Part shown: piece by piece, positions 1 through 8,961 of the stretch
Numbering within the stretch: position 1 is the first letter of the stretch
Layout of the letters: each line of letters begins with the position of its first letter
Source of the DNA: Prochlorococcus sp. AG-418-I20
Lineage (GTDB): Bacteria; Cyanobacteriota; Cyanobacteriia; PCC-6307; Cyanobiaceae
NCBI GenBank assembly: GCA_003214175.1
Contig: QCLZ01000001.1
Span: forward strand, 62,001-126,000
Direction of reading: 5' to 3'
DNA: 64,000 nucleotides
Position numbers and translations under genes: made by a program
The notes under the pieces: generated by a model
Databases searched by the model: none
What the model saw: only the letters and a program-made list of their open reading frames with translations
What the model was told of the DNA's origin: nothing

Positions 1-557
1 TCGGAGAAAGCAAGATCAGTAAATCACGAAAATTAATTTCAAGGATTGGTTATTTGCCAGAGAATCCCTCTGCTCTCCCAAGTGCACTTGAATCTATAAA
101 AGGAGCTGATTTAATTGTTTTAGGGCCAGGAAGTCTATACACTTCTTTATTGCCTAACTTGCTAGTACCGGAAATAGTAGATGCTTTATTACAAAGTAAT
201 GCGCCTAAAATTTATATTAGTAACTTGATGACTCAGCCTGGCGAAACAGATGGACTTGATGTTTATCAACATATCAAATCAATTGAAAAACAACTATCAA
301 CTTTTGGAGTAAATAATCGAATTTTTAACGCAATCTTATCACAAGTCCAATTTGAAAAGTCTCCTCTAGTAGATTATTACGAAAGTAAAGGAGCAGAACC
401 TGTGGAATGTAATAAAGAAAAATTATTATCTGAGGGTTATTATGTTTTGCAAGCACCATTGTACTCTAGAAGAATAACTCCAACCCTTAGGCATGATCCC
501 AGAAGACTTGCCAGAGCAGTTATGTTTATATACCGCAAATTAAAGAAGTTAAACTAA
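1..557 (+). CDS. YvcK/CofD-like protein (gluconeogenesis factor family), 3' part
   Basis: The reading frame is open from the left edge, so the gene begins outside the window and about 184 C-terminal codons are present. The first visible residues (GESKI) and the later [20 protein letters not shown] match the conserved C-terminal half of the UPF0052/YvcK family, related to CofD 2-phospho-L-lactate transferases. YvcK proteins bind UDP-sugars and affect growth on gluconeogenic carbon and cell envelope synthesis in other bacteria; the cyanobacterial role is not established. It converges on ndhJ with a 4-base overlap of the two 3' ends. Confidence 0.85.
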   Translation, partial: GESKISKSRKLISRIGYLPENPSALPSALESIKGADLIVLGPGSLYTSLLPNLLVPEIVDALLQSNAPKIYISNLMTQPGETDGLDVYQHIKSIEKQLSTFGVNNRIFNAILSQVQFEKSPLVDYYESKGAEPVECNKEKLLSEGYYVLQAPLYSRRITPTLRHDPRRLARAVMFIYRKLKKLN

Positions 558-1084
558 TAAGCATCTTGCAGTTCATAAAAGTCAGGCTGAATATAGTCTT
601 TACGTAATGGCCATCCCCTCCAATCTTCAGGCATTAATAGTCTTTTGGGATTGGGATGATCCATGAAATTTATTCCATACATGTCGTATGTTTCTCTTTC
701 TTGCCAATCACTTCCTTTGAAAATTTTATATAAACTAGGAACCGATAAATTTGAATCTCTTTTTAAAAAAACTTTCAATCTAACTTCTTTAATTTTTTCG
801 ATTTTTTGTAAGTCATCAACAGTTATAAAGTGATAGAAACTTACAAGATTTTTCCCTGGACCCTCGTCATAGCCGCCTTGACATTGAAGATAGTTGAAGC
901 CGTATTTCCTTAAAGCTGATACTGCTTCATATAAATTGCTAGGTTCAACAGAAATATTTTCTACACCAATGTGATCATCAGCTAGTGATTGATTTGGAAT
1001 TCCATCTTGAGATAGATTTTTACTTATTAATCCTTCTTTTTCTATTGAAGTATCAGTGGATTGTGCTAAACCGTCTTTTCCCAT
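554..1084 (-). CDS. ndhJ: NAD(P)H-quinone oxidoreductase subunit J (NuoC-type)
   Basis: Subunit of the peripheral arm of thylakoid NDH-1, which feeds electrons from reduced ferredoxin into plastoquinone for respiration, cyclic flow and CO2 uptake. The 176-residue protein has the NuoC/30-kDa signature [12 protein letters not shown] from about residue 129, followed by [13 protein letters not shown]. The first 45 residues are a variable, low-similarity extension. It is the last gene of ndhC-ndhK-ndhJ: its ATG shares bases with the ndhK stop (position 1084), so translation is probably coupled. Confidence 0.96.
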   Translation of the reverse strand: MGKDGLAQSTDTSIEKEGLISKNLSQDGIPNQSLADDHIGVENISVEPSNLYEAVSALRKYGFNYLQCQGGYDEGPGKNLVSFYHFITVDDLQKIEKIKEVRLKVFLKRDSNLSVPSLYKIFKGSDWQERETYDMYGINFMDHPNPKRLLMPEDWRGWPLRKDYIQPDFYELQDAY

Positions 1085-1818
1085 TAACCTTTTTCAGTGT
1101 TGATAATTTCAGCTTTTTCGCTGTTCTCAGGTAGTTCAGTTATTTTTTCTTTTTGGGAGGGAGTAATAACATTCATGGAAGCTTTATTTAGATATTCGCC
1201 AGTATTTTTAGAAAAAACGAGATTCATTTCGTGATCAGATGTTATGTACCTGTGGCTTTGCTCAGTTTTTGTGCGTTCTAAAATTGATTCATTGCCAACT
1301 TTTTTTCTTAATTTAATAACAGCATCAAAAATTGCTTCTGGCCTTGGTGGGCATCCTGGGAGGTATAAATCAACAGGTATTAACTTATCTACTCCTCTTA
1401 CAGCAGTTGTAGAATCTGCGCTAAACATACCTCCTGTGATTGTGCAAGCACCCATTGCAATAACATACTTTGGTTCAGGCATCTGTTCATAAAGTCTTAC
1501 CAGTGCAGGAGCCATTTTCATTGTTACCGTGCCGGCGACTATTAATAAATCTGCTTGCCTTGGCGAACTTCTAGGTACTAATCCAAATCTATCAAAATCA
1601 AATCTAGAACCGATTAATGCAGCAAATTCTATAAAACAACAAGCTGTTCCGTATAAGAGAGGCCATAGACTGCTTAGCCTGGCCCAATTATGAAGATCAT
1701 CTAAACTTGTCAAGATAATATTTTCGCTTAAATCTGTCGTAACTTCCGGTGCACCAAGAGGATTGCAGGTTCCTTCTCGGATTTCTCTTATTGCTTTTGG
1801 GGATAATTGTGGATTCAA
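1084..1818 (-). CDS. ndhK: NAD(P)H-quinone oxidoreductase subunit K (NuoB-type)
   Basis: Carries the terminal 4Fe-4S cluster (N2) of NDH-1 that passes electrons to plastoquinone. The cysteines expected as ligands are present: the CC pair at 60-61 ([10 protein letters not shown]), C125 (GACTITGG) and C156 ([10 protein letters not shown]). At 244 residues it is a little longer than bacterial NuoB because of a poorly conserved C-terminal tail of about 55 residues. It sits 4 bases after ndhC and overlaps ndhJ, the usual cyanobacterial/plastid order. Confidence 0.97.
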   Translation of the reverse strand: MNPQLSPKAIREIREGTCNPLGAPEVTTDLSENIILTSLDDLHNWARLSSLWPLLYGTACCFIEFAALIGSRFDFDRFGLVPRSSPRQADLLIVAGTVTMKMAPALVRLYEQMPEPKYVIAMGACTITGGMFSADSTTAVRGVDKLIPVDLYLPGCPPRPEAIFDAVIKLRKKVGNESILERTKTEQSHRYITSDHEMNLVFSKNTGEYLNKASMNVITPSQKEKITELPENSEKAEIINTEKG

Positions 1819-1822
1819 TTTT

Positions 1823-2185
1823 TTAACTCCATTCTAAAGCACCTTTTCTCCATGCGTATGCCAGGGCAATGACAAGTATTGCAATGAAGATTAAAGCCTC
1901 AATAAAAGCTAATAGGCCTAATCTATTGAAGGCAACAGCCCAAGGATAAAGGAATACTGTCTCAACATCAAATATAACGAAAACCAAGGCAAACATGTAA
2001 TAACGAATATTAAATTGAATCCATGCTCCTCCAATAGGCTCCATCCCAGATTCATATGTAAGTTTTCTTTCTCCTGTTCTGCCTTTTGGGGCAACGATGA
2101 GGTTAGTAACTAGAGCTAATACTGGAACAGCTGCGGCAATGAGAAGGAAACCTAAAAAATATTCATAGCCAGTTAACAAAAACAT
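1823..2185 (-). CDS. ndhC: NAD(P)H-quinone oxidoreductase subunit 3 (NuoA-type)
   Basis: Membrane subunit of NDH-1 at the junction of the peripheral and membrane arms. The 120 residues form three hydrophobic helices, with the conserved loop [15 protein letters not shown] between helices 1 and 2 and [12 protein letters not shown] at the start of helix 2. It is the first gene of the ndhC-ndhK-ndhJ operon; a divergent rubredoxin gene begins about 80 bases upstream, so the operon promoter must lie in 2186-2262. Confidence 0.97.
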   Translation of the reverse strand: MFLLTGYEYFLGFLLIAAAVPVLALVTNLIVAPKGRTGERKLTYESGMEPIGGAWIQFNIRYYMFALVFVIFDVETVFLYPWAVAFNRLGLLAFIEALIFIAILVIALAYAWRKGALEWS

Positions 2186-2262
2186 CTTAAAAAATTAATT
2201 TTGAATAAAAGTCGCTTAATTAAGCAAAATCTTTTAAAGTTCTTAAAGAACAATAATAAACC

Positions 2263-2691
2263 GTGAGTGAAAACATTCAACCAGCTTCTGAGGAAAACAA
2301 AATAGTTGAAGACTTTGAGAAAGAAAAACTTTCTGAAAACTCCTCAGGAGCAAATGTTGAACAACCTACCCTTAATCTAGAACAAAATAGATTCGAATGT
2401 AGAAGTTGTGGATATATTTATGATCCGTCTGAAGGAAATAAAAAATTAAACATACCTAAAAATACTCCTTTTTCAAAGCTGGATGGTAATACTTTCGCTT
2501 GCCCTGTTTGTCGAGCTGGTAAAAATTTTTATAAGGATATAGGTCCTAAATCGAAACCAAGTGGTTTTGAAGAAAATTTAGTTTATGGGTTTGGTTTTAA
2601 TAGTTTACCGCCTGGACAAAAAAACATATTGATTTTTGGAGGTCTCGCGTTTGCTGCGGCTATGTTCCTCTCTTTGTACTCTTTGCATTAA
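2263..2691 (+). CDS. rub: Membrane-anchored rubredoxin
   Basis: One-iron electron carrier needed for PSII (and possibly PSI) assembly in oxygenic phototrophs. The 142-residue protein has an acidic low-complexity N-terminus, then the two iron-binding pairs CRSCGYIYDP (about residue 47) and CPVCRAGK (about residue 80), and a single C-terminal helix (ILIFGGLAFAAAMFLSLYSL) that anchors it in the thylakoid. The start is GTG. It is followed 9 bases later by ycf48, the classic rubredoxin-ycf48-psbEFLJ order, supporting a PSII biogenesis role. Confidence 0.95.
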   Translation: MSENIQPASEENKIVEDFEKEKLSENSSGANVEQPTLNLEQNRFECRSCGYIYDPSEGNKKLNIPKNTPFSKLDGNTFACPVCRAGKNFYKDIGPKSKPSGFEENLVYGFGFNSLPPGQKNILIFGGLAFAAAMFLSLYSLH

Positions 2692-2700
2692 TATATACAA

Positions 2701-3717
2701 ATGAAAAAAATTATTATTAGCATTCCCAATCTTCTTTTATCAGTTCTTCTTTGTTTTGTACTGAGCAGTTGTTCATCTACAGGAGTAAATATGAGTGATA
2801 GCAGCCCTTGGAAAACAATTCAGTTTGAGGACCAGGCTAATGCTTTAGATGTTGATTTTATAGATGATAAAAATGGATTTTTAGTAGGTTCTAATAGACT
2901 TATTATGGAATCCAATGATGGAGGTGAAACTTGGGAGAAAAGAAATTTAGATTTACCAAGTGAAGAGAACTTTCGTCTGCTAGATATTGACTTTAAAGGT
3001 GATGAGGGATGGTTGATAGGCCAGCCATCATTAGTTATGCATACAATTGATGCAGGAAAAAAATGGACTCGTTTATCTCTAGGTAATAAATTACCAGGTC
3101 AACCATTCCTTATAACGACTGTCGATGCTGGGGTTGCAGAATTGGCTACCACTGCAGGTGCAATCTATGAAACATCAGATAATGGGGAATCCTGGAATGC
3201 AAAAGTTGTAGACGCATCTGGTTCTGGTGGTGTAAGGGATTTAAGAAGAACTACCAAAGGGGATTATGTCAGCGTAAGTAGTCTGGGTAATTTCTTTTCT
3301 ACTTTAGAAAAGGATAGCGATTCATGGATAGCTCATCAAAGAGCAAGTAGCAAAAGAGTTCAAAGTATTGGTTTCAATCCAGAAGGAAGTCTATGGATGC
3401 TTTCTAGAGGAGCTGAAATTAGATTCAATGAAGATACTAACGATCTTGAAAACTGGTCAAAACCTATTATACCTATTCTTAATGGATACAATTATTTAGA
3501 TATGGGATGGGATCCAAATGGTGATATTTGGGCTGGCGGTGGTAACGGCACCTTAATTGTAAGTGAAGATCAAGGTAAAACTTGGAATAAAGATCCTATC
3601 GCTTCTGAATTGCCAACAAACTACATTAAAATAGTTTTTCTTGATAAAGAGGGTTTAGATAATCAAAAGGGATTTGTACTTGGGGAGCGTGGTTACATCC
3701 TTAAATGGAATAGCTAA
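2701..3717 (+). CDS. ycf48: Photosystem II assembly factor Ycf48/HCF136
   Basis: Lumenal assembly factor that binds newly made D1 and stabilises early PSII reaction-centre complexes. The 338 residues begin with a lipoprotein-type signal (hydrophobic stretch ending LSSCSS, lipobox Cys near residue 24) and continue as a beta propeller with repeated SNDGGETW / TIDAGKKW / TSDNGESW / SEDQGKTW blades (BNR-like). It lies directly between the rubredoxin gene and psbE and is probably co-transcribed with at least the former. Confidence 0.96.
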   Translation: MKKIIISIPNLLLSVLLCFVLSSCSSTGVNMSDSSPWKTIQFEDQANALDVDFIDDKNGFLVGSNRLIMESNDGGETWEKRNLDLPSEENFRLLDIDFKGDEGWLIGQPSLVMHTIDAGKKWTRLSLGNKLPGQPFLITTVDAGVAELATTAGAIYETSDNGESWNAKVVDASGSGGVRDLRRTTKGDYVSVSSLGNFFSTLEKDSDSWIAHQRASSKRVQSIGFNPEGSLWMLSRGAEIRFNEDTNDLENWSKPIIPILNGYNYLDMGWDPNGDIWAGGGNGTLIVSEDQGKTWNKDPIASELPTNYIKIVFLDKEGLDNQKGFVLGERGYILKWNS

Positions 3718-3824
3718 GTTTGTAAAACTTGAGGAATAGTAAAAAAAAACTTAATTTTTGACGAATTTAGCAACTGTCTGTAACCAAGCTGTTAATTTCT
3801 TCGCGAACTTATGATTTTACACTG

Positions 3825-3830
3825 TAAGAT
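3825..3830 (+). promoter_or_regulatory. Possible -10 element upstream of psbEFLJ
   Basis: TAAGAT preceded by TG (an extended -10 form) lies 23 bases before the psbE ATG, in the 135-base gap after ycf48. No convincing -35 element is visible at the right spacing. If used, it gives a very short leader. This is inference from sequence only. Confidence 0.3.
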
Positions 3831-3852
3831 CATAGGGTAAACATTTGTGATT

Positions 3853-4101
3853 ATGGCCGCAGGTTCAACGGGTGAACGCCCATTCTTTGAAATAATCACC
3901 AGTATTAGGTACTGGATTATTCATGCAGTAACATTACCAGCTATTTTTATAGCAGGCTTCTTATTCGTATATACAGGCTTAGCCTATGATGCTTTCGGGA
4001 CACCACGTCCGGATAGTTATTTCCAATCATCTGAATCTAAAGCGCCTGTTGTAACACAAAGATATGAAGCTAAGTCCCAACTAGATTTAAGAACAAAATA
4101 A
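3853..4101 (+). CDS. psbE: Cytochrome b559 alpha subunit
   Basis: Binds, together with PsbF, the heme of cytochrome b559 in the PSII core. The 82-residue protein begins [14 protein letters not shown]; an in-frame GTG two codons upstream (3847) could also be read, but the ATG matches the family start. The heme-ligand histidine is in [14 protein letters not shown] at the start of the single transmembrane helix, and the lumenal tail has the family's PRPDSYF. First gene of psbE-psbF-psbL-psbJ, with 2 bases to psbF. Confidence 0.98.
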
Positions 4102-4103
4102 CA

Positions 4104-4250
4104 ATGACTAATTCTCAAGCTCCAATGCAGGCTGCTGAAGTCCGCGTTTATCCTATATTTACTGTTCGTTGGCTAGCAGTCCACGCTTTAGCCATCCCAT
4201 CAGTATTCTTTTTAGGTTCTATTGCTGCAATGCAATTCGTAGCCCGATAA
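4104..4250 (+). CDS. psbF: Cytochrome b559 beta subunit
   Basis: Partner of PsbE in cytochrome b559. It is 48 codons long. The product reads as a short polar N-terminus followed by [17 protein letters not shown], with the heme-ligand His in WLAVHALA, and a helix ending MQFVAR, exactly as in known PsbF proteins. It starts 2 bases after the psbE stop and ends 11 bases before psbL. Confidence 0.98.
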
Positions 4251-4261
4251 ATTTAACTATC

Positions 4262-4381
4262 ATGCAAGTAAACGAAAATCCTAACAAAGTTCCAGTTGAA
4301 CTTAATCGTACAAGTCTTTATTTAGGCTTATTATCAGTTTTTGTATTGGGAATCTTATTTTCCAGTTACTTTTTCAATTAA
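4262..4381 (+). CDS. psbL: Photosystem II protein L
   Basis: Small one-helix PSII subunit at the dimer interface, involved in QA function. The 39-residue product ([20 protein letters not shown], then a hydrophobic helix ending SSYFFN) matches PsbL in length and in the NRTSLYLG motif. A longer in-frame reading from 4169 exists but runs through psbF in another frame; the ATG at 4262 is the family start. Confidence 0.98.
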
Positions 4382-4390
4382 ATTAAAATT

Positions 4391-4588
4391 ATGAGTAAAT
4401 TAAAAGGACCTGATGGAAGAATCCCAGATAGACTTCCCGATGGTAGACCAGCAGTTGCATGGGAAAGAAGATGGACAGAAGGAACTCTTCCTCTATGGCT
4501 TGTTGCTACAGCAGGCGGAATTGCAGTTATCTTCGTTTTAGGAATATTCTTCTATGGCTCATATCAAGGAGTTGGAGCTGGAGGCTAA
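4391..4588 (+). CDS. psbJ: Photosystem II protein J
   Basis: One-helix PSII subunit involved in plastoquinone exchange and forward electron flow. The 65-residue protein has a polar N-terminal extension ([20 protein letters not shown]) longer than in plastids, then [15 protein letters not shown] and the conserved [12 protein letters not shown] tail. Last gene of the psbEFLJ operon. Confidence 0.97.
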   Translation: MSKLKGPDGRIPDRLPDGRPAVAWERRWTEGTLPLWLVATAGGIAVIFVLGIFFYGSYQGVGAGG

Positions 4589-4632
4589 TAAAATCCTTAC
4601 CTTAACCTGAAAATCACCTGAATTTAATAAGC

Positions 4633-5526
4633 CTAATAAGAATCAGTAAATATCCTCAGTTTCTCTTTTGTGGAACTTGGGATATTTTCTTTTTGAGTTA
4701 TCAATCCATCTTTTAATGAAAAATGAGACTTACTTTTTGGTCTTTCTTTTTCAATTAATTTAGCTACTTCAAAAATTATTTTATTAGCTACTTCAGTATT
4801 TGATCTAAGATTATTCAAAACCATCTCTACAGAAACTTCTTGATGAGTTTGATGCCAGCAATCATAATCAGTAACCATAGATAAGGAGGAGTAAGCTATT
4901 TCAGCTTCTTTAGCTAATCTTGCTTCTGTGTGGTTCGTCATTCCAATAATTGAACATCCCCAACTTCTATATAAATTAGATTCTGCTCTAGTTGAAAAAG
5001 CGGGACCTTCCATTGCTAGATAGGTACCTCCTCTATGCAATTGTCTACCGCCAGGAATATTTTTTTCTCCGATTTCACTTAATAGACGTGATAAATTTGT
5101 GCAGAAGGGATCTCCCATAGTGACATGAGCAACAGCTCCCTCGTTAAAAAAGGTTGCAGGTCTATTTTTTGTCCGGTCTATAAATTGATCTGGAACCACT
5201 ATATCAAGTGGCCTTATCTGTTCTTGTAATGAGCCAACTGCAGATGGAGCAATAATCCATCTTACTCCTATTGATCTTAGAGCCCAAATATTAGCTTTGT
5301 AAGGGATTTCAGAAGGATTTAAACTATGTGTTCTGCCATGCCTAGGAATGAATGCTATCTCTAGGTTTCCAAGATTATATACTTTTATTGAATCAGAAGG
5401 TTTACCATAGGGAGTATTGATTTCTAGTTCTCTTAAGAAATCTATTTGATCCATTGAATAAAATCCACTTCCACCAATCACTCCTAACTTTGATTTTTCA
5501 ATTGGTAATAAATGTTCTTTATTCAT
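4633..5526 (-). CDS. mtnP: S-methyl-5'-thioadenosine phosphorylase
   Basis: Cleaves methylthioadenosine, a by-product of polyamine synthesis, into adenine and 5-methylthioribose-1-phosphate, starting methionine and adenine salvage. The 297-residue protein has the family-2 purine nucleoside phosphorylase features GVIGGSGFY (about residue 15), IPRHGRTHSLNPSEIPYKAN, AMEGPAFSTRAES and GMTNHTEARLAKEAEI. It diverges from the selD fusion gene with only 10 bases between the start codons. Confidence 0.94.
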   Translation of the reverse strand: MNKEHLLPIEKSKLGVIGGSGFYSMDQIDFLRELEINTPYGKPSDSIKVYNLGNLEIAFIPRHGRTHSLNPSEIPYKANIWALRSIGVRWIIAPSAVGSLQEQIRPLDIVVPDQFIDRTKNRPATFFNEGAVAHVTMGDPFCTNLSRLLSEIGEKNIPGGRQLHRGGTYLAMEGPAFSTRAESNLYRSWGCSIIGMTNHTEARLAKEAEIAYSSLSMVTDYDCWHQTHQEVSVEMVLNNLRSNTEVANKIIFEVAKLIEKERPKSKSHFSLKDGLITQKENIPSSTKEKLRIFTDSY

Positions 5527-5536
5527 AGTGATGTAA

Positions 5537-7708
5537 ATGACTTTTAAGCATTTGGTACTAATTGGAGGAGGACACTCAAATGTTCTTTTATTGAAGAAAT
5601 GGTTAATGTTTCCGAAATTAATGCCAGAAATTCCTGTTTCAATTATATCTAGAGATTCTCATTTGGTTTATTCGGCGAGATTCCCATCGGTGATTTCAAA
5701 ATCAATCACTTTAGAAGAGAGTTTAATTGATATAAAATCTTTAGCAAAAAATGCAAAAGTATCTTTTATAGAGGAAGAAGTAAAGGATATTGATTTCAAT
5801 TTAAAGAAAATTGTTTTAAGTAATAGACCTTCAGTTAATTATTCGAAGTTGGTGCTTAATTATGGAAGTCAAACAATAATTCCAAAAGAATTTGAATTAC
5901 TAGTTAAAAATCGAAATGCTTTTTCAATTAAACCTTTTTTAAGCGCTTATGAATTCATACAAAAAGAGGACATTTTTGATTCAGTTAATGAACATCCATT
6001 TGTAATTGTTGGAAGTGGCCTTGCTGCAATTGAAGTATCATATGCCTTGAGAAAAAGATGGCGAGATAGACCTTTAAAACTGTTATGTCATTCAAGAAAA
6101 ATTAATAATACAATTCTAAAAAGTTTAAGCAATTCCAATATTGATTTAGTTGAAAACCTTAATTTCGATTATGGAAAGATTCTTTTATGTACTGGGAATA
6201 CATCACCTTTATGGGCACAAAGAAAATTATTAGATTCTGATTCTCACGGCAGATTAATTACAAATCGGAATTTGAAGTTGAAAAGTTTTCCCGGAATTTT
6301 TGCTGCGGGTGATTGCGCAGTTGTAGATTCAGCAAAAAGACCAGCATCTGGAGTTTTTGCAGTAAAAGTTGTAGATACATTAGTCCAAAATTTAAAAAAG
6401 GATATAGAAGGCGGACCATTAAAAAAGTGGTTTCCTCAAAGGATCGGATTGCAAATAGTTAATACATTTCCAAGCCATCATTCAAAGGCTTTTGCTATTT
6501 ATCGCAATTTTGTTTTTGGCCCTTCTTTTCTTTTTTGGATTTTAAAGCATAACATTGATCTGAAATTTATAAACAAATTTAGATCAAAAAGGCTAATTAT
6601 GAAAAGTAGTGAAAAAAATATTTCATTGAATGATTGCAGGGGATGTGCAGCTAAAATTCCTCAGTATGTTTTGAATAAATCATTAATAAAATCTAATTTA
6701 AATTCTTTTGCCGCATCACCTGAAGATTCAGTTGAGATATATCAAAATGGTCAAGATATTATCTTGCAAAGTGTAGATGGATTTCCTGCGTTGGTAAGTG
6801 ATCCTTGGCTTAATGCAAAAATTACTACTTTACACGCTTGCTCAGATTTGTGGGCATGCGGAGCAAAACTTTCATCCGCGCAGTGTTTAATTTCATTACC
6901 AAAAGTTGAAAGAGAATTTCAGAGTTACCTCTTTTCTCAATCCCTTCAAGGTATTAAATCAGTTGTTGAGGATCATGGAGGTGAATTACTTGGAGGCCAT
7001 ACTTTCGAGGCAAGAAGTTTAGTCAATAAACCTTATTCATTAGGAATAGACATTTCTTTAACAGTTCAAGGAATTTTAAAAAATGGAGCAAAACCATGGC
7101 TTAAATCTGGAATGAATGATGGAGATATTCTCATGATGTCTAGACCTCTAGGCGTTGGGATTTACTTTGCCGGTCAAATGCAAAATATTAATATGCTAAG
7201 TAGTTCTTCTGAAATAATTAACAATCTAATAAAGAGTCAGCAATATTTGATTGATGAAATTTATCTTTTTCAAAATCAATTTAAAGAATCATTAGTCAAT
7301 GCTGCCACTGACATTACTGGATATGGATTTATTGGACATCTTAAAGAGATGGTTGAATCATCTAATTTATATAGGCAAAGCAATAATCTTGAGCCACTAA
7401 AAGTTTTATTAGATTTATTTGCATTTAAAGCTTATCCTGGAGTATTAAATTTAATAAAAAAGGATGTTAAAAGTACTTTTTTTGAATCTAATAAAGAAAT
7501 TTTTGACAAAATTTATAAAGGAAATAAGCAAAAAAGAATAATTAATTTTTTAAACGAAAATTCATTAGATCAAGAGACTTTTAACGAGAGAATATCTTTA
7601 CTATTAGATCCTCAAACATGTGGACCCTTGTTGATAAGTTGCAATCCTAAATATGAAAATACTCTTAAAGATAAATGGTACAAGGTTGGAGAAGTTGTAA
7701 AAATGTAA
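5537..7708 (+). CDS. selD: Selenide, water dikinase fused to an NDH-2-like oxidoreductase
   Basis: Two-domain protein of 723 residues. Residues 1 to about 345 are a FAD/NAD-dependent pyridine nucleotide oxidoreductase (LVLIGGGHSNVLLLKK at the start; VGSGLAAIEVSYAL; a second FAD motif FPGIFAAGDCAVV). Residues from about 360 are SelD, which makes selenophosphate from selenide and ATP. The active site reads C367-R-G-C370-A-A-K373, so cysteine rather than selenocysteine is used; later motifs are LGGHTFEARSL, TDITGYGFIGHL and LLDPQTCGPLLIS. The fusion is known from other cyanobacteria. The final selenium user (selenouridine tRNA or a selenoprotein) is not in this window. Confidence 0.92.
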   Translation: MTFKHLVLIGGGHSNVLLLKKWLMFPKLMPEIPVSIISRDSHLVYSARFPSVISKSITLEESLIDIKSLAKNAKVSFIEEEVKDIDFNLKKIVLSNRPSVNYSKLVLNYGSQTIIPKEFELLVKNRNAFSIKPFLSAYEFIQKEDIFDSVNEHPFVIVGSGLAAIEVSYALRKRWRDRPLKLLCHSRKINNTILKSLSNSNIDLVENLNFDYGKILLCTGNTSPLWAQRKLLDSDSHGRLITNRNLKLKSFPGIFAAGDCAVVDSAKRPASGVFAVKVVDTLVQNLKKDIEGGPLKKWFPQRIGLQIVNTFPSHHSKAFAIYRNFVFGPSFLFWILKHNIDLKFINKFRSKRLIMKSSEKNISLNDCRGCAAKIPQYVLNKSLIKSNLNSFAASPEDSVEIYQNGQDIILQSVDGFPALVSDPWLNAKITTLHACSDLWACGAKLSSAQCLISLPKVEREFQSYLFSQSLQGIKSVVEDHGGELLGGHTFEARSLVNKPYSLGIDISLTVQGILKNGAKPWLKSGMNDGDILMMSRPLGVGIYFAGQMQNINMLSSSSEIINNLIKSQQYLIDEIYLFQNQFKESLVNAATDITGYGFIGHLKEMVESSNLYRQSNNLEPLKVLLDLFAFKAYPGVLNLIKKDVKSTFFESNKEIFDKIYKGNKQKRIINFLNENSLDQETFNERISLLLDPQTCGPLLISCNPKYENTLKDKWYKVGEVVKM

Positions 7709-8956
7709 TTAATTTCTATTTAATTTGTCAATTTCCAAATATCTTAATCTTTTGATTTCCTTTCCCATTTCTTTACCTGGATCCCATCCTTCTTTTTTTA
7801 ATGTTTTCCCATCTTTTTTTGATTTTATGAATTTGTAAATAAATAACCACTTAAACAGTTTCCGCCAGTATGGTCCTCCATCACAAATTAATAATTTGAC
7901 TGTCTCATCATTAAGGTTTTTTTCCTCAACAAATTCTGTCCAACTTGATGGAGAAAAATGATTGTATTTTTTTTGGTGGGTATTTAATATTTTTTTGATA
8001 TTTAAATAATCTTCTAATATTTTTATCTCACTATTATTTACTAAAAATCTTTGACATGCATTTTCTAAATCTTCTGAATCTTTTAATAAGTAAAGCATAT
8101 GATTTCCCTTTAACTTCTTAATCCAATTTAGTCCTCTTAAAAATCTTTTATCGACTTTAATATTTTCATTTAAGATTGAGATAATTTCCCATTTATGCAT
8201 TATCGAAATCACATTATTCAAATTATCGTGTTTGCATATTTCAGCTAGTTCCATCCTTATTCGTATTCCTATTGCAGGAGGGTGAATAATTTTCTGATGA
8301 GTTTCTGAACTTTTCCATGGCCATTGTCTAACTGTCTCTTGAGATTGTTTAAGAGAATTATTTGAAATATTGAAATCTAACCTTGAAGCATATTTTGCAC
8401 ATCTAATTAATCTACTTGGATCATCTGAAATACTATTAGTGTGTAGTAAGTTCAATCTTTTACCTTTTATATCAGAAATTCCTCCATAAAGATCATAGAT
8501 TTTCCTTGTCGAGATCTCGAAGGCTATTGAATTGATAGTGAAATCTCTTCTCTTAAGATCCTCCTCAATAGTACTATTAGCTACTGTGGGGTTTGACCCT
8601 GGGGAAGGGTAAATTTCTTTTCTTGCAGAAGCAATATCAATTTTATAGTCATTAATATTTATTTCTACAGTGTTGTATAAATTAAATTCCTTGATTAAAC
8701 ATAAATCAACATTTACAATATTTTTTTTTATAAATTTTGCAAGAGAAATAGAGGATCCTTCAATAACAAGATCAATATCTACAGGTTTAGAAAACGTTTT
8801 TTTGTGGAATTTACTAATTAACAAATCTCTTAAATAACCGCCAACAAAAGCCACTTTAGTATTGTTATTAGATTCTATGTATTTAGTAATAAGGTTATAT
8901 AAATTAAATGGAGTTTTGATTAATTCCCCTTGGATGTAATCAGAGATATCGTTCAT
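7709..8956 (-). CDS. CCA tRNA nucleotidyltransferase / poly(A) polymerase family
   Basis: Adds or repairs the 3' CCA end of tRNAs, or adds A tails; class II nucleotidyltransferase. The 415 residues show VAFVGGYLRDLL (about 37), the metal-binding DIDLVIEG (about 62-69), RRDFTINSIA (about 137) and the motif DDPSRLIRCAKYASRL. C-terminal half is helical and diverged. CCA-adding and poly(A) activities cannot be told apart here. It converges on selD with no spacer and follows the helicase gene by 5 bases, so the two may be co-transcribed. Confidence 0.88.
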   Translation of the reverse strand: MNDISDYIQGELIKTPFNLYNLITKYIESNNNTKVAFVGGYLRDLLISKFHKKTFSKPVDIDLVIEGSSISLAKFIKKNIVNVDLCLIKEFNLYNTVEININDYKIDIASARKEIYPSPGSNPTVANSTIEEDLKRRDFTINSIAFEISTRKIYDLYGGISDIKGKRLNLLHTNSISDDPSRLIRCAKYASRLDFNISNNSLKQSQETVRQWPWKSSETHQKIIHPPAIGIRIRMELAEICKHDNLNNVISIMHKWEIISILNENIKVDKRFLRGLNWIKKLKGNHMLYLLKDSEDLENACQRFLVNNSEIKILEDYLNIKKILNTHQKKYNHFSPSSWTEFVEEKNLNDETVKLLICDGGPYWRKLFKWLFIYKFIKSKKDGKTLKKEGWDPGKEMGKEIKRLRYLEIDKLNRN

Positions 8957-8961
8957 GAGTT

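Noticed and set aside
4169-4261. An upstream extension of psbL
   Set aside because: The extra 31 codons are read from psbF sequence in another frame; PsbL starts at MQVNENPN.
6635-6655. Possible selenocysteine codon at the SelD active site
   Set aside because: The codons are TGC and TGT (Cys), not TGA, so no Sec insertion is needed.
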